Of a stretch of DNA of 64,000 nucleotides, positions 45,936 through 55,288 are shown in pieces. A program made the translations under genes and the position numbers. How positions within the stretch are numbered: the first letter of the stretch is position 1; each line of letters begins with the position of its first letter. The stretch lies in assembly GCF_001375515.1 (NCBI RefSeq), contig NZ_CTDX01000014.1:1-64000 (forward strand), given 5' to 3'. The notes under the pieces are model-generated. The model saw only the letters and a list, made by a program, of their open reading frames with translations, was not told where the DNA came from and searched no databases. Source of the DNA: Bacillus kwashiorkori. Lineage in GTDB: Bacteria > Bacillota > Bacilli > Bacillales > Caldibacillaceae.

Positions 45936-46985
45936 TCAAAAAATTAATGTTGCAACAGTCTTGTTTGTAATGTCAAAGTTATCCGATTTTGCAAGAGAAA
46001 AGTTAAATCCTACAGCAGGACTAGTAGTGACACCAAATCCAAATGATGGTTTTATTTTTGTTGTAGCATGAGCATACCGCCCATAAGCATCAATTCGTGC
46101 AGGGCTTGTTATTGTTTTTCCAACTGAATAGTACATATATAAGTCTAAAGATGATACTTTATAGCCTATATATCCTAATCCAGCTACGATAGCATAATCA
46201 TCGTTTTTTAAATTCATTTTAACTGAAAAACCCTCCATACCGAGGTTCCAGTACGACGCATCCTTTGAAGTGCTATAAACTGCAGAACCAGTGGAAAATG
46301 TATTATCATATAAATCATGTAATTTCCATGTTTGCTTTCCGTATTCTGAACCTTTATTACCTGCCCAATTATGATTTAAAGCTACACCTATCACATCATA
46401 ACTGCGATTTTTGGGCATTATAGACCAATTGCAATTATTTTTTACCCTAAAAGTGGAATTAGACAATTTATTTACACTAGTTGTTACTGTCTTATACGAA
46501 GTTGTATAAGAGTCTGTGGCAAAAGGGGAAATAATATTCGTTTCAGCTAGTTTTTCCTTCGCCAAACGCACCTCTTTTTCAAAATCCTCTTTCGTCATTT
46601 CTATTGAACCAATAACCTCTGTATTTTGTTCCATTATATCCTTAGCAGATTTTCTATCGTTGTTTGCAAGAAAAGAATCAGGAAGCAGACTCGAATCTTT
46701 TTCAATTGTTTTAATATACACTGTATCTGTGACGAGGAGTTCACCAGTTAGATTTTCATTTAACTCGTACTCTTCCAAATCCATGTTCATTATTTCGTTA
46801 TCTAGAAAGCCTAATCCTAACAATCTCTCATAGTCTTCTGCTGAGATAGAAATATGATGATTATTTACTATAGCTTGATGTTCGATTTCACTAGCAAATG
46901 CCTTAGACTGATCAAAAAATGCAACGGATAAAATGATACCGCCAATTAATAGAAGCGCTTTCAGGGGATTTATTTTGGAAATCAT
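45936..46985 (-). CDS. Secreted protein of unknown function
   Basis: Protein of 349 aa with a signal peptide (MISKINPLKALLLIGGIILSVAFF, cut near AFAS) and no further membrane span. The N-terminal third is acidic and charged; residues from about 155 onward are beta-rich with many Ser, Thr, Tyr and Gly. No catalytic motif, LPXTG or repeat is seen, and I do not recognise a family. GGGAGG lies upstream at good spacing. The gene is monocistronic and divergent from pspA. It may be a surface or extracellular protein that appears under envelope stress, but nothing in the sequence proves this. Confidence 0.75.
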   Translation of the reverse strand: MISKINPLKALLLIGGIILSVAFFDQSKAFASEIEHQAIVNNHHISISAEDYERLLGLGFLDNEIMNMDLEEYELNENLTGELLVTDTVYIKTIEKDSSLLPDSFLANNDRKSAKDIMEQNTEVIGSIEMTKEDFEKEVRLAKEKLAETNIISPFATDSYTTSYKTVTTSVNKLSNSTFRVKNNCNWSIMPKNRSYDVIGVALNHNWAGNKGSEYGKQTWKLHDLYDNTFSTGSAVYSTSKDASYWNLGMEGFSVKMNLKNDDYAIVAGLGYIGYKVSSLDLYMYYSVGKTITSPARIDAYGRYAHATTKIKPSFGFGVTTSPAVGFNFSLAKSDNFDITNKTVATLIF

Positions 46986-47219
46986 GTAAATTTTCCTCCC
47001 TTAATCATATTTTTCCCCTATAAAATCGCAAAACTTACTCTCATCCTAATCATAGAACTATTGGTTATTTTAGGCAATAGTTTAGTGTAATTTTTTTACA
47101 TTTTTTTGAAGTATTCGACTGAATTTACTTTGGATAATTAAAAAATACGAAGGATAAAAGTTTTTTAACCGATTGCTGTTCTTGACTATATCTAAACTGA
47201 CTAACCGCTAATTTTTTTT

Positions 47220-47248
47220 TGAAACCTTTTATAGTCGAGATTAGTATA
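47220..47248 (+). promoter_or_regulatory. ECF-type (sigma-W-like) promoter of pspA
   Basis: TGAAAC at 47220-47225, 17-nt spacer, AGTATA at 47243-47248. Sigma-W consensus is TGAAAC-N16-CGTA, so the -35 is exact and the -10 has one mismatch. The pspA-ydjGHI operon of B. subtilis is known to depend on sigma-W, which supports the call. Confidence 0.65.
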
Positions 47249-47285
47249 TAATAATGTCAATTATAATTTGAAAGGGGATAGGAAA

Positions 47286-48014
47286 ATGGGAATTTTAGCA
47301 AGGTTTAAGGATATTATGGCAAGCAATATACATGCACTACTTGATAAAGCGGAAGATCCAGAAAAAATGGTTGACCAATATTTACGGAACTTGAATAGTG
47401 ATTTAGGAAAAGTAAAAGCAGAAACTGCATCGATTATGGCGGAAGAACAGCGTGCAAAAAGGGCTTTAGAAGAGTGTCAAAGTGAAGTGGAAAAAATGGA
47501 AGGTTATGCAATAAAGGCACTAACTGCGGGAAATGAAGCAGATGCAAGGAAGTTTTTGGAAAGAAAGGCTGTATATGCACAAAAAGAAGCTGACTTACAA
47601 ACTGCTTACGAACTAGCGGCCAATAATGCGAAACAAATGCGCCAAATGCATGATAAATTAGTTGCTGATATAAATGAATTGGAATCACGTCGGGCAATGA
47701 TAAAAGGGAAGGCTGCTATTGCAAAAACCCAGCAAAGAATGAATAAAATTGGTTCTTCCATTTCTGGTGCGAATCAATCGATTTCTGCCTTTAGTCGAAT
47801 GGAAGAAAAAGTGAATAGACAATTAGATGAAGCGAAGGCCATGGCGGAATTGAATAGCAGTCCGGTTGATGAAATGAAAGATCTAACAGCAAAATATGAA
47901 AGTCATATTAATGTCGATAATGAATTGGAACAGCTAAAAGCAAAAATAAATGGTGATTCAAAAATAGATGATGAACTGGCGGCATTAAAAGAAAAAATGA
48001 AGAATAACGAATAA
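47286..48014 (+). CDS. pspA: Phage-shock protein A (PspA/IM30)
   Basis: Membrane-associated coiled-coil protein of 242 aa that forms ESCRT-III-like assemblies on stressed membranes. It has the amphipathic start GILARFKDIMASNIHALLDKAEDP, then DQYLRNLNSDLGKVKAETA and a long coiled coil (residues about 25-190) with an acidic tail. ATG 47286 matches the family start; an in-frame TTG at 47268 would lengthen it. It heads the ydjG-ydjH-ydjI group as in B. subtilis, though a hairpin separates it from ydjG. Confidence 0.95.
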   Translation: MGILARFKDIMASNIHALLDKAEDPEKMVDQYLRNLNSDLGKVKAETASIMAEEQRAKRALEECQSEVEKMEGYAIKALTAGNEADARKFLERKAVYAQKEADLQTAYELAANNAKQMRQMHDKLVADINELESRRAMIKGKAAIAKTQQRMNKIGSSISGANQSISAFSRMEEKVNRQLDEAKAMAELNSSPVDEMKDLTAKYESHINVDNELEQLKAKINGDSKIDDELAALKEKMKNNE

Positions 48015-48060
48015 TGCACTCGTTGTCAATTTGCATAAGAGTTAAAAATTCCACATATTG

Positions 48061-48085
48061 CTGTAGCTATTGCTACGGCTTTTTT
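48061..48085 (+). terminator. Terminator between pspA and ydjG
   Basis: CTGTAGC, loop TATT, GCTACGG, then CTTTTTTG. It is probably leaky, leaving pspA more abundant than the distal genes. Confidence 0.7.
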
Positions 48086-48301
48086 GCAGAAAAATTCGGA
48101 AGCGGGTTATCGGTGGTATATTATTAAGTAAGTCCTTTAAACGAATATGAAAATCCCTAGGTCGCCGTTGTGTGAAAGGATGAAGCTGAAATAAACTTCA
48201 ACGATAATTATCTTTTATTCTACGAAAGGAATGAAAGAGGCAACACTGAAAAAAAGAAAATTAGTTGATGGAATAATAGAATTTAACTGGGGGTGATTAC
48301 A

Positions 48302-49330
48302 TTGGTTATTCATTACAAATGCCCGGATTGTGGTGCGGATATGGCTTTTGATAGTGAGTCAGGCACTTTGTTATGTTCCAGTTGTGGCAGACAGGATAAG
48401 ATAGAAGATTTTTCCGAGGATCATATAAGTGCACAATTTTCTGAGGATGAAGCGAAGGAATATCATTGTAATAACTGTGGTGCTACATTAATTACTGATG
48501 CGGATACAACCGCGACTACGTGCAGCTTTTGTGGGGCGGGTGTAGTACTTTCTGACCGATTATCAGGAGTACTCGCGCCAACGAAGGTTATCCCATTTAC
48601 TGTAAGTCGTGAAGAAGCGGTGCAAGCTTTTAAAAAATGGTGCAAAAATGGGCGGCTCACTCCGAAAGATTTCATGACTGCAGACCGGATAAAAAGTATT
48701 ACAGGTATGTATGTGCCATTTTGGTTTTACGATTTAAATAGTAAAGTTGAAATATCGGGAATTGGAACGAAGGTAAGAAAATATACCCGTGGTGATTATA
48801 TTTATACAGAAACAAAATACTATGACGTGTATCGGAATATTAATTTAGATTATGTAAAAGTTCCGGTAGACGCTTCGGAAAAAATGAATGATGAATTAAT
48901 GGACAAAATTGAACCATACAATTATGATCAGCTGAATAATTTTAAAACGGCTTATTTAGCCGGATATATTGCAGAAAAATATAATTATGATTCTAATCAG
49001 CTTTTGCCAAGAGCAAAGGCAAAGATTGATAGATATATTGAGTCATTCATTAAAGGAACTGTTTCTGAATATGTGACGGTAAATTATAAACAAAAAGATA
49101 TTCGTACGAATCAACGGCGAAGTTATTATGTACTACTCCCAGTTTGGATGGTCAGTTATGACTTTAAACGGTCGGAATATATTTTTGCGATGAATGGCCA
49201 GACGGGTAAAGTCGTGGGGAAAGTACCGATTAGTTATGGAAAAGTGGCAGCATGGTTTGGTGGAATTGCTGGTACTACTTTCCTTACACTGAAAATAGTC
49301 TCCCTATTATTAGGGGGTGGTTTTTGGTGA
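48302..49330 (+). CDS. ydjG: Zinc-ribbon membrane-associated protein YdjG
   Basis: Protein of 342 aa. Two zinc ribbons occupy the N-terminus (CPDCGADM...CSSCGRQ and CNNCGATL...CSFCGAG). A central beta-rich domain follows, and one hydrophobic helix near residues 318-338 ends the protein. It matches B. subtilis YdjG, which with YdjH and YdjI recruits PspA to the membrane. GGGGGTGA favours TTG 48302 as the start. Its stop overlaps the ydjH GTG (GTGA). Confidence 0.88.
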   Translation: MVIHYKCPDCGADMAFDSESGTLLCSSCGRQDKIEDFSEDHISAQFSEDEAKEYHCNNCGATLITDADTTATTCSFCGAGVVLSDRLSGVLAPTKVIPFTVSREEAVQAFKKWCKNGRLTPKDFMTADRIKSITGMYVPFWFYDLNSKVEISGIGTKVRKYTRGDYIYTETKYYDVYRNINLDYVKVPVDASEKMNDELMDKIEPYNYDQLNNFKTAYLAGYIAEKYNYDSNQLLPRAKAKIDRYIESFIKGTVSEYVTVNYKQKDIRTNQRRSYYVLLPVWMVSYDFKRSEYIFAMNGQTGKVVGKVPISYGKVAAWFGGIAGTTFLTLKIVSLLLGGGFW

Positions 49331-50130
49331 GATGGAGAAGTATATTGTATATGTGTTTCATCGCTATTATCGCCATTTCTTTTCTTTTGCCATTCTCTAG
49401 TATTGCCAGTGCCGAAACACCGTCAAAACAGCGAGTGTATGATTTTGCAGAAATTTTAACTTCAGCAGAGAAACAACAGTTGGAGGAATTAGCAGAACAA
49501 CGTAGTGTGGAGCGGGAAACAGACTTTATTATTTTAACAACGAAAGAAAAAGGACCAGGCCGTGATGTTAAAAAGTTTATGCAAGATTTTTATGATGAAA
49601 AAGGTCTCGGTTTTGATAAAAGACACGGTAATGCAGCCATTATCACGATTGATATAGAAGATCCATTAAATAGAGAGGTATATTTAGCTGGATTTTATAA
49701 AGGAGAAAAATATTTAAACGATAAACGACTTGATTTAATTAATGATCAAATTGTTCCATATTTAAGCGCAGGTCAATATTATGAAGCGTTCGAAACATTT
49801 ATTGAGACTGCTAACGAATATATGGGTATTGCCTATTGGATAAGTCCAAATAGTGTTCTTTTTGAATGGTGGTTCCAGTTGGCTGTCTCTGTAGGGTTAG
49901 CAGCGATCATAGTCGGAATTATGCTATCAAATTCAGGTGGAAAAGTGACTGTGAACGAAAGGACGTACCGTGATACGAATACTTCAAAGGTATTGAGCAG
50001 ACGAGATCAATATATCCGAACGACTGTAACGAAAGTGAGAAAGCCAACGAATAATAACCGCAGTGGTGGCGGCGGTGGTGGGTTTACATCTGGCGGTCAC
50101 TCCCATAGCGGGAGCAAGCGAAGTTTTTAA
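49327..50130 (+). CDS. ydjH: TPM-domain membrane protein YdjH
   Basis: Protein of 267 aa. A signal peptide or anchor (residues about 5-30) precedes a TPM domain starting RVYDFAEILTSAEKQQLEELA, with FDKRHGNAAIITIDIED inside. A second membrane helix lies near 188-206, and a Gly-rich tail (SGGGGGGFTSGGHSHSGSKRSF) closes it. GTG 49327 overlaps the ydjG stop, with AGGGGGTGG upstream. Role in B. subtilis: partner of YdjG/YdjI in PspA membrane targeting. Confidence 0.88.
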   Translation: MRWRSILYMCFIAIIAISFLLPFSSIASAETPSKQRVYDFAEILTSAEKQQLEELAEQRSVERETDFIILTTKEKGPGRDVKKFMQDFYDEKGLGFDKRHGNAAIITIDIEDPLNREVYLAGFYKGEKYLNDKRLDLINDQIVPYLSAGQYYEAFETFIETANEYMGIAYWISPNSVLFEWWFQLAVSVGLAAIIVGIMLSNSGGKVTVNERTYRDTNTSKVLSRRDQYIRTTVTKVRKPTNNNRSGGGGGGFTSGGHSHSGSKRSF

Positions 50131-50215
50131 GTTTTATGGTATATAAGAAAAACTGAAATAATACAACAAAAGCTAGTTTTTCGTGATTAACAGATTTATT
50201 AAGGAGTGATAATAG

Positions 50216-51250
50216 ATGGCATTTTTTCGCAATCAATTTGCCAATGTGGTTGAGTGGGAAGAATTTCGCACCGATATGATTTTTTGGAAATGGAGTAATA
50301 AAGAAATAAAGAAGGGCAGTAAATTAATTATTCGCCCAGGTCAAGATGCGATATTTTTATATAACGGGAAAATTGAGGGGATATTTACGGACGAAGGAGA
50401 GTACAATATCGAATCGGAAATTATCCCGTTTTTATCGACATTAAAAGGGTTTAAATTTGGGTTTAATAGCGGCATGCGCGTGGAAGTGTTATTCGTTAAT
50501 ACGAAGGAATTTACAGTGAAATGGGGCACGAAAAATGCGATTAACATACCTACCCCAGGGTTGCCTGGTGGAATACCTATTCGGGCAAACGGAACTTTTC
50601 AATTTAAAGTGAATGACTACATTGCTTTAATTGACCAAATTGCCGGGGTGAAAAGTTCCTATTTAGTTGATGATGTGAAATTGCGGATTACTTCCATCTT
50701 GGATCAGCTATTAATGAAGTGGATTACCCGTGAAGGGAGAGATATGTTCAATCTTCAAGCAAATGCTTATGAAATTGCAAAAGGGATTAGAGAGGATTTG
50801 GATATGGAAATCATTCATAGTGGGATGACAATTACCGGTTTCCAAGTCATGAGCTTTAATTATCCAGAAGAAATTCAAAAGATGATCACTAAAACTGCCT
50901 CCCATGGAATGATTGGTGATATGGCTCGATACCAACAAGTCTCGATGACCGATGGGATTGCATCGGGTAATGTAAAAGGTGGCGGGCTTGCTTCTGACAT
51001 GGCCGGTATGATGGTCGGGATGAATATGGTCGGTGAGATGATGAAAAATATGAACCAACAAGGTGGCGGAACTCAAGCTGGATCAAAGGGTACTGCACAA
51101 AGTCACCAAACAGTTCCTGCTGACAAAAATAGTGAAAACGCCCAGCAGACAAATGATGGTGTAAAGAAAAAACCGAATTTCTGTCCGAATTGTGGAGAAA
51201 AGACTACAGGGGCCAACTTCTGTCCGAACTGTGGACAAAAACTAATTTAA
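50216..51250 (+). CDS. ydjI: SPFH-domain protein YdjI
   Basis: Protein of 344 aa. An SPFH-like domain (virion core protein type) covers residues about 20-225, beginning with IIRPGQDAIFLYNGKIEGIF. A Gly/Met-rich linker (about 235-285) follows, and a double zinc ribbon ends the protein: FCPNCGEK and FCPNCGQKLI. It fits B. subtilis YdjI, reported to be needed for PspA localisation. AGGAGTG precedes the ATG. It is 85 nt after ydjH, presumably in the same operon. Confidence 0.9.
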   Translation: MAFFRNQFANVVEWEEFRTDMIFWKWSNKEIKKGSKLIIRPGQDAIFLYNGKIEGIFTDEGEYNIESEIIPFLSTLKGFKFGFNSGMRVEVLFVNTKEFTVKWGTKNAINIPTPGLPGGIPIRANGTFQFKVNDYIALIDQIAGVKSSYLVDDVKLRITSILDQLLMKWITREGRDMFNLQANAYEIAKGIREDLDMEIIHSGMTITGFQVMSFNYPEEIQKMITKTASHGMIGDMARYQQVSMTDGIASGNVKGGGLASDMAGMMVGMNMVGEMMKNMNQQGGGTQAGSKGTAQSHQTVPADKNSENAQQTNDGVKKKPNFCPNCGEKTTGANFCPNCGQKLI

Positions 51251-51341
51251 AATTTACTGTTAATACGTTAGGGACACGTTAAAATTATCACTGGAAGGAA
51301 AATAAAATTGGTCAACTAAAAAATATGAAAAAGGGGTAATT

Positions 51342-51795
51342 ATGGGGGGGAAATCATATATTTTAAAAATTTTATTAATCGCTTTATTAGTGGTACCCCC
51401 TTATTTTTATTGGATTAGTTGTATATAAAAATTACTTTTTTACATTTAATAATCTTAAAGGTGGATTCTACAAAGGACCTCTTATTTCTCCGACAAAGGA
51501 GTATACTGCCAATGCGTACTACAAGGTCTATGGTGGTGCAGCTGGAGGGGTAATTATATGGGAAAATGTAACTTACAATAACGATGAAAATAATGTGCAA
51601 ACTATCTATTATAGTGAAGCAAAAAGTAACTTTTCTATGGAATGGATAGATAAAAATACCTTGTTCATCCAAAACGAAGAGCCACGATACCTAAATTCAA
51701 ATAGAAGCGTAAGATTGGAAATTGGAAAAGAAATTTATCATGAAACGGGATTGGCTTGTAAAAGTTGGCTAGTGAAAAAAATTGAAAATTCTTAA
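51342..51795 (+). pseudogene. DUF5412-like membrane protein, frameshifted
   Basis: ATG 51342, behind AAAGGGG, opens MGGKSYILKILLIALLVV. The frame then runs to a stop at about 51427. Removing one C from the CCCCC run at 51396-51400 joins it to a frame reading PLIFIGLVVYKNYFFTFNN, then GGAAGGVIIWENV, and finally a part with MEWIDKNTLFIQNE. The joined protein, about 150 aa with one N-terminal membrane helix, resembles DUF5412. The break is either a true frameshift or a homopolymer sequencing error. Confidence 0.7.
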
Positions 51796-51814
51796 GTGTA
51801 ATCAAGCAATAAAA

Positions 51815-51837
51815 CGACCTCATTTTGAGGTTTTTTT
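51815..51837 (+). terminator. Terminator after the DUF5412-like gene
   Basis: CGACCTCA, loop TTT, TGAGGTTTTTTT. It follows the stop by about 20 nt. Confidence 0.82.
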
Positions 51838-52256
51838 ATTTTTCCCTTAAATTGCTTGGATTATAAGAGATATATTTTGCTTTTGATTGAAAGTATCTAT
51901 TTTTAGCATTATTAACTAACATCTGTATTTCTCTATTGGATACCGTGTCTACATGGCTTTTTTATTTTTTTCAATGAACCCAGTGAATTTAGAGGTGCAA
52001 CTGAATCGGTTCGAGGCGTGCTTCCCTCAAGTAGACACATTATTCATACTAAATAAACGCAAAACCGAATGCTTCAAAAACGAAACACAGTTAACTAAAA
52101 TAGCCCCTATGAAACTTCAAAAAATTAGTCCTATCTTCCCAGCAAGTATTCATTAACTTCACATATAGTTTAATAAGGTATGTCGCGACTGATAATGAAT
52201 AGCACAATCAATGATTGTTAGCACTTTCCATTTTTCATGCAGAGAGGAGAAATTAA
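51838..52256. other. Intergenic region before the lipase gene
   Basis: About 420 nt. A 67-codon frame at 51953-52156 lacks a ribosome-binding site and family features, so I do not count it as a gene. The rest holds the promoter region of the secreted lipase. Confidence 0.4.
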
Positions 52257-53777
52257 ATGGTAAAACGTATTAGTCTTATGTTGTTCGCATTTTTATTAGT
52301 TTTGCCGTTACAGACGTTTGCAGGGTCTTTAGGAAAGGGGGAGCCTTCGACCAATCCAGGAGAATGGTTTGTTGGACCAACCCCGTCCTACATTGACCCA
52401 AATAAAGCGCCAATTGTTTTTGTTCACGGGTTGAATAGTTCTTCTTCGACATGGCGGGATAATAATGATATGGATGAAGTCGCCTATCAAAATGGCTACG
52501 AAACAGCATTCATTAACTTGTACCCAACGAAAAACATGTGGGATAACGGACAACTACTAGCGACTAAGTTGCGGGAAATTTACAACCATTTCGGCGGGAA
52601 AAAACTAGTCGTTGTTGCTCATAGTAAAGGGGGACTAGATACTCAGTCTGCCCTCGTTCATTACAATGCCCACACATATGTCAAACGGGTAATTACACTC
52701 GGTTCGCCTCATCACGGCTCACAAGTGGCAAATTTAGCTTATTCCTCATGGGCTGGTTGGATGGCATCACTACTTGGCAGTAAAAATGATGCAACCTTTT
52801 CCTTACAGACGAGTTACATGACAAATTTCCGAAACGAAACAGATAGCCATGCAAATGCGAGAAAGGTGCCATTTTACACACTAGCTGGTACTAAATGGGG
52901 TTCATTTGGAAGTGCGTTATATTGGGGTGGCTTATATTTAAGTCAATATGGGCAAAATGACGGTCTTGTCACAGTGGCTAGTTCAAGATTACCTTATGGG
53001 ACAGAATTAAGAGTGGGCAGTTGGAACCATACAACGATCAAAGAAGGTAGTTCGACTTTTTCCATTTTCGCTCCATATTTGCGGTTAAACTCAACCGATG
53101 CAGTATCAAAAATTGAAAGGAAACAGGAGGAAAAAATGATTTCAGCATACTATCGTGGCGGAAATTATCAACAGTCGGTAAAAGAGACATTTTTTGTAGA
53201 AGATGGTGTAAATGAAATGACGGTTGATTGGATGAGTGAACGAGAAAAATCGAATCTTACATTAGTTGATCCGAATGGGAAAGAGTATTCCACTTTTACA
53301 ACAGCCGAAGATGCTACTGATGTGTTTCAAGGAAGCTATCATCATATGATAAATATTCAAAATCCGGCAGCGGGTCCATGGACGATTGTAGCTAATAATG
53401 AAAAAGAACATTATTTTTTAAGCGTTATTTTTGATAGTGCCACTAACCATTCTTTAGACGTTGAAGTGAAAACAGATAAAGACATTCAAGTTATTTTTAA
53501 TGAAAAAAATCAATTGTTAAATAAGGCAGGATTATCTGCAACCGTGCAAGTAGAGTTTATGGATATGAAAGCAAATCAAGTAAAACGGTTAAAAGCAGCG
53601 GCGAATGATTTATCTAATGCTTTAACTATTAATAGTTTAGGAGAAGGAATTTATAATATAACGATTGATATTCAAGGAAAAACGATTTCCGGGAAAGAGT
53701 TCAACCGTACTATTATTCAATCAGTCTATGTTCCAGCAACGAATACCACTCGTACGGGAATGGGTTTATTCAATTAG
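52257..53777 (+). CDS. Secreted alpha/beta-hydrolase (lipase/esterase)
   Basis: Exported enzyme of 506 aa. The signal peptide MVKRISLMLFAFLLVLPLQ is cut near TFAGS. The hydrolase domain (about 45-280) has the oxyanion strand IVFVHGLNSSSSTW, the nucleophile elbow AHSKGG (A-x-S-x-G, as in Bacillus lipases) and TLGSPHHGS. A later DGLVTVASSRL and SWNHTTI supply the likely acid and His of the triad. Residues about 300-506 form a beta-rich C-terminal region that could bind substrate or calcium. AGAGGAG precedes the ATG. Acts outside the cell on lipids or esters. Confidence 0.9.
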   Translation: MVKRISLMLFAFLLVLPLQTFAGSLGKGEPSTNPGEWFVGPTPSYIDPNKAPIVFVHGLNSSSSTWRDNNDMDEVAYQNGYETAFINLYPTKNMWDNGQLLATKLREIYNHFGGKKLVVVAHSKGGLDTQSALVHYNAHTYVKRVITLGSPHHGSQVANLAYSSWAGWMASLLGSKNDATFSLQTSYMTNFRNETDSHANARKVPFYTLAGTKWGSFGSALYWGGLYLSQYGQNDGLVTVASSRLPYGTELRVGSWNHTTIKEGSSTFSIFAPYLRLNSTDAVSKIERKQEEKMISAYYRGGNYQQSVKETFFVEDGVNEMTVDWMSEREKSNLTLVDPNGKEYSTFTTAEDATDVFQGSYHHMINIQNPAAGPWTIVANNEKEHYFLSVIFDSATNHSLDVEVKTDKDIQVIFNEKNQLLNKAGLSATVQVEFMDMKANQVKRLKAAANDLSNALTINSLGEGIYNITIDIQGKTISGKEFNRTIIQSVYVPATNTTRTGMGLFN

Positions 53778-53883
53778 CAGCTAATCCAGTCTTTGATTCA
53801 AGTAAATTGGAGGGACTTATCTAAATCATCTCGTTCTTGTTCGCAAAAAAGTGCTTAAAAAAACGATTGCTTCAAAAATTAAT

Positions 53884-53952
53884 ATCAGTGGGGTACGATC
53901 ACATACAGCTCAACTAGATTGACTGGAACGTCCCCACTGATGGGTGTTTTTT
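53884..53952 (+). terminator. Terminator after the lipase gene
   Basis: ATCAGTGGGG and CCCCACTGAT pair across a 38-nt loop, then GGGTGTTTTTTG. The loop itself can fold further. The rest of the 53778-54079 gap has no recognised gene. Confidence 0.75.
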
Positions 53953-54079
53953 GTGAGAGAAATTCGGAATTAGGATGACCGAATTAGTCGTTGAATACTT
54001 TACAAGTTTCTAAAAAACGATTTGTAGCTTAAGACGAGCTTGTTTGAGCGATGACATAAGTAAATTTTCAGTGTAAGTT

Positions 54080-54997
54080 TTAACGTAAAATGGATGCAGC
54101 CATTCTTCTATATGTATGCCGTCTGCCACGAATTGCTATAGAATAGGTCATAATATTTTCTGGGACAGCAATACCAGTAAAACCAGCATCCCCAATATGA
54201 TGTAGATCTGCTCCTGCCATTTTATTGTATAAAGCAATTTGTTGAATCGTTTCTCTTTCTGCCCCCTCTTGGCTAGTTCCGATAGTTGTTAGTGTAAGTG
54301 CTCCAAGATTTTGCGCCGTTTCAATTAATTCGGTTGTTTTTTCTAAAGTAGCTCCTGGCACTGTACCGACCCCTGGAACTAAAATAATATCAGCCCCTGC
54401 TTGAACGAAGCTTGCGACGATTTCCTTAGATACGATTTTTCCGCTCGCTTCTCCTTTCACTCCTGCTCCGTGCATTTTCCCTGCAATAATCAAGCCATCG
54501 TCATGAAATACATCGCGCGCATTTTTTATCGCGGTGACAATTTCGTCGTTCGTTACGCCAGTTTTAGGATTTCCCGTTAGGCAAACAAAGTCAACTCCTA
54601 ATTCTTTCGCCTTTGCCAATGATTCCTTCGTCGCTAATCTTCCAACCGGCAAAGACTCCAAAGTTTCTGCGGCACGTGCATGAATATCCACTGGTTCTAA
54701 GTTAATCCCTACTGGACGACCAAGAAGTTCTTTTAGTCGTTTTATTAAATTTTCCCCAGCAACATTTACTAAACCTTCTACTTTTGGGTTATTGACATCA
54801 AAGAAGTTTAATAAAATCATATCGGCACCAAATGCAGCAGCATATTCCGCATTTGTTAAACCAGGGTAAAGTGGTGTTGCAGTAACAACCACTTCAGCGA
54901 TAATGGTTCTCCCTTCCGCCGCTTCAATCGATTGTTTTAAATCTGTTCCTGACATTGCCCGAAAATCCGTAGCGGTACAGTCTAATATTCTTTTCAT
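54080..54997 (-). CDS. Conserved TIM-barrel-like protein, function unassigned
   Basis: Soluble protein of 305 aa. It has alternating beta/alpha segments and motifs such as MILLNFFDVNNPKVEGL, GVDFVCLTGNPKTGVTN, GLIIAGKMHGAG, GADIILVPGVGTVPGAT and HHIGDAGFTGIAVPENI, consistent with a phosphate-binding barrel. Proteins like this are often annotated only by a DUF number. I cannot assign a substrate. AGGAGTATT precedes the ATG. It is monocistronic and convergent with the lipase gene. Confidence 0.75.
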   Translation of the reverse strand: MKRILDCTATDFRAMSGTDLKQSIEAAEGRTIIAEVVVTATPLYPGLTNAEYAAAFGADMILLNFFDVNNPKVEGLVNVAGENLIKRLKELLGRPVGINLEPVDIHARAAETLESLPVGRLATKESLAKAKELGVDFVCLTGNPKTGVTNDEIVTAIKNARDVFHDDGLIIAGKMHGAGVKGEASGKIVSKEIVASFVQAGADIILVPGVGTVPGATLEKTTELIETAQNLGALTLTTIGTSQEGAERETIQQIALYNKMAGADLHHIGDAGFTGIAVPENIMTYSIAIRGRRHTYRRMAASILR

Positions 54998-55161
54998 TAA
55001 AAATACTCCTTTCGTGTAATATTCATATCATTTACATGTTAAAGTTAAACAAAGCAGGTAAATTGTTGTAATTGAATATATGCACATAGTCCGTGATGAA
55101 TTCTTGTTATAAACTTCACTTATATTTTACCATTGTCTATCAAAAAAATAGTTTAGATTTT

Positions 55162-55190
55162 TTCAACATCGTTACAAAATCATGTATAAT
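55162..55190 (+). promoter_or_regulatory. Candidate promoter of the moxR operon
   Basis: TTCAAC, 17-nt spacer, TATAAT (exact -10). The -35 is weak. It lies about 100 nt before the moxR start. Confidence 0.45.
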
Positions 55191-55288
55191 TTAAATAATC
55201 TAGTAATTCTTGATATAAAAGATAGTGGCAGGTATTTAAGTATTTTTCTCGAATAAATAAGTATAGTTAGTCCAACTGGAGGGGTTTG

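Noticed and set aside
51953-52156. 67-codon frame on the plus strand before the lipase gene
   Set aside because: No ribosome-binding site, no recognisable family pattern and a composition typical of AT-rich intergenic DNA.
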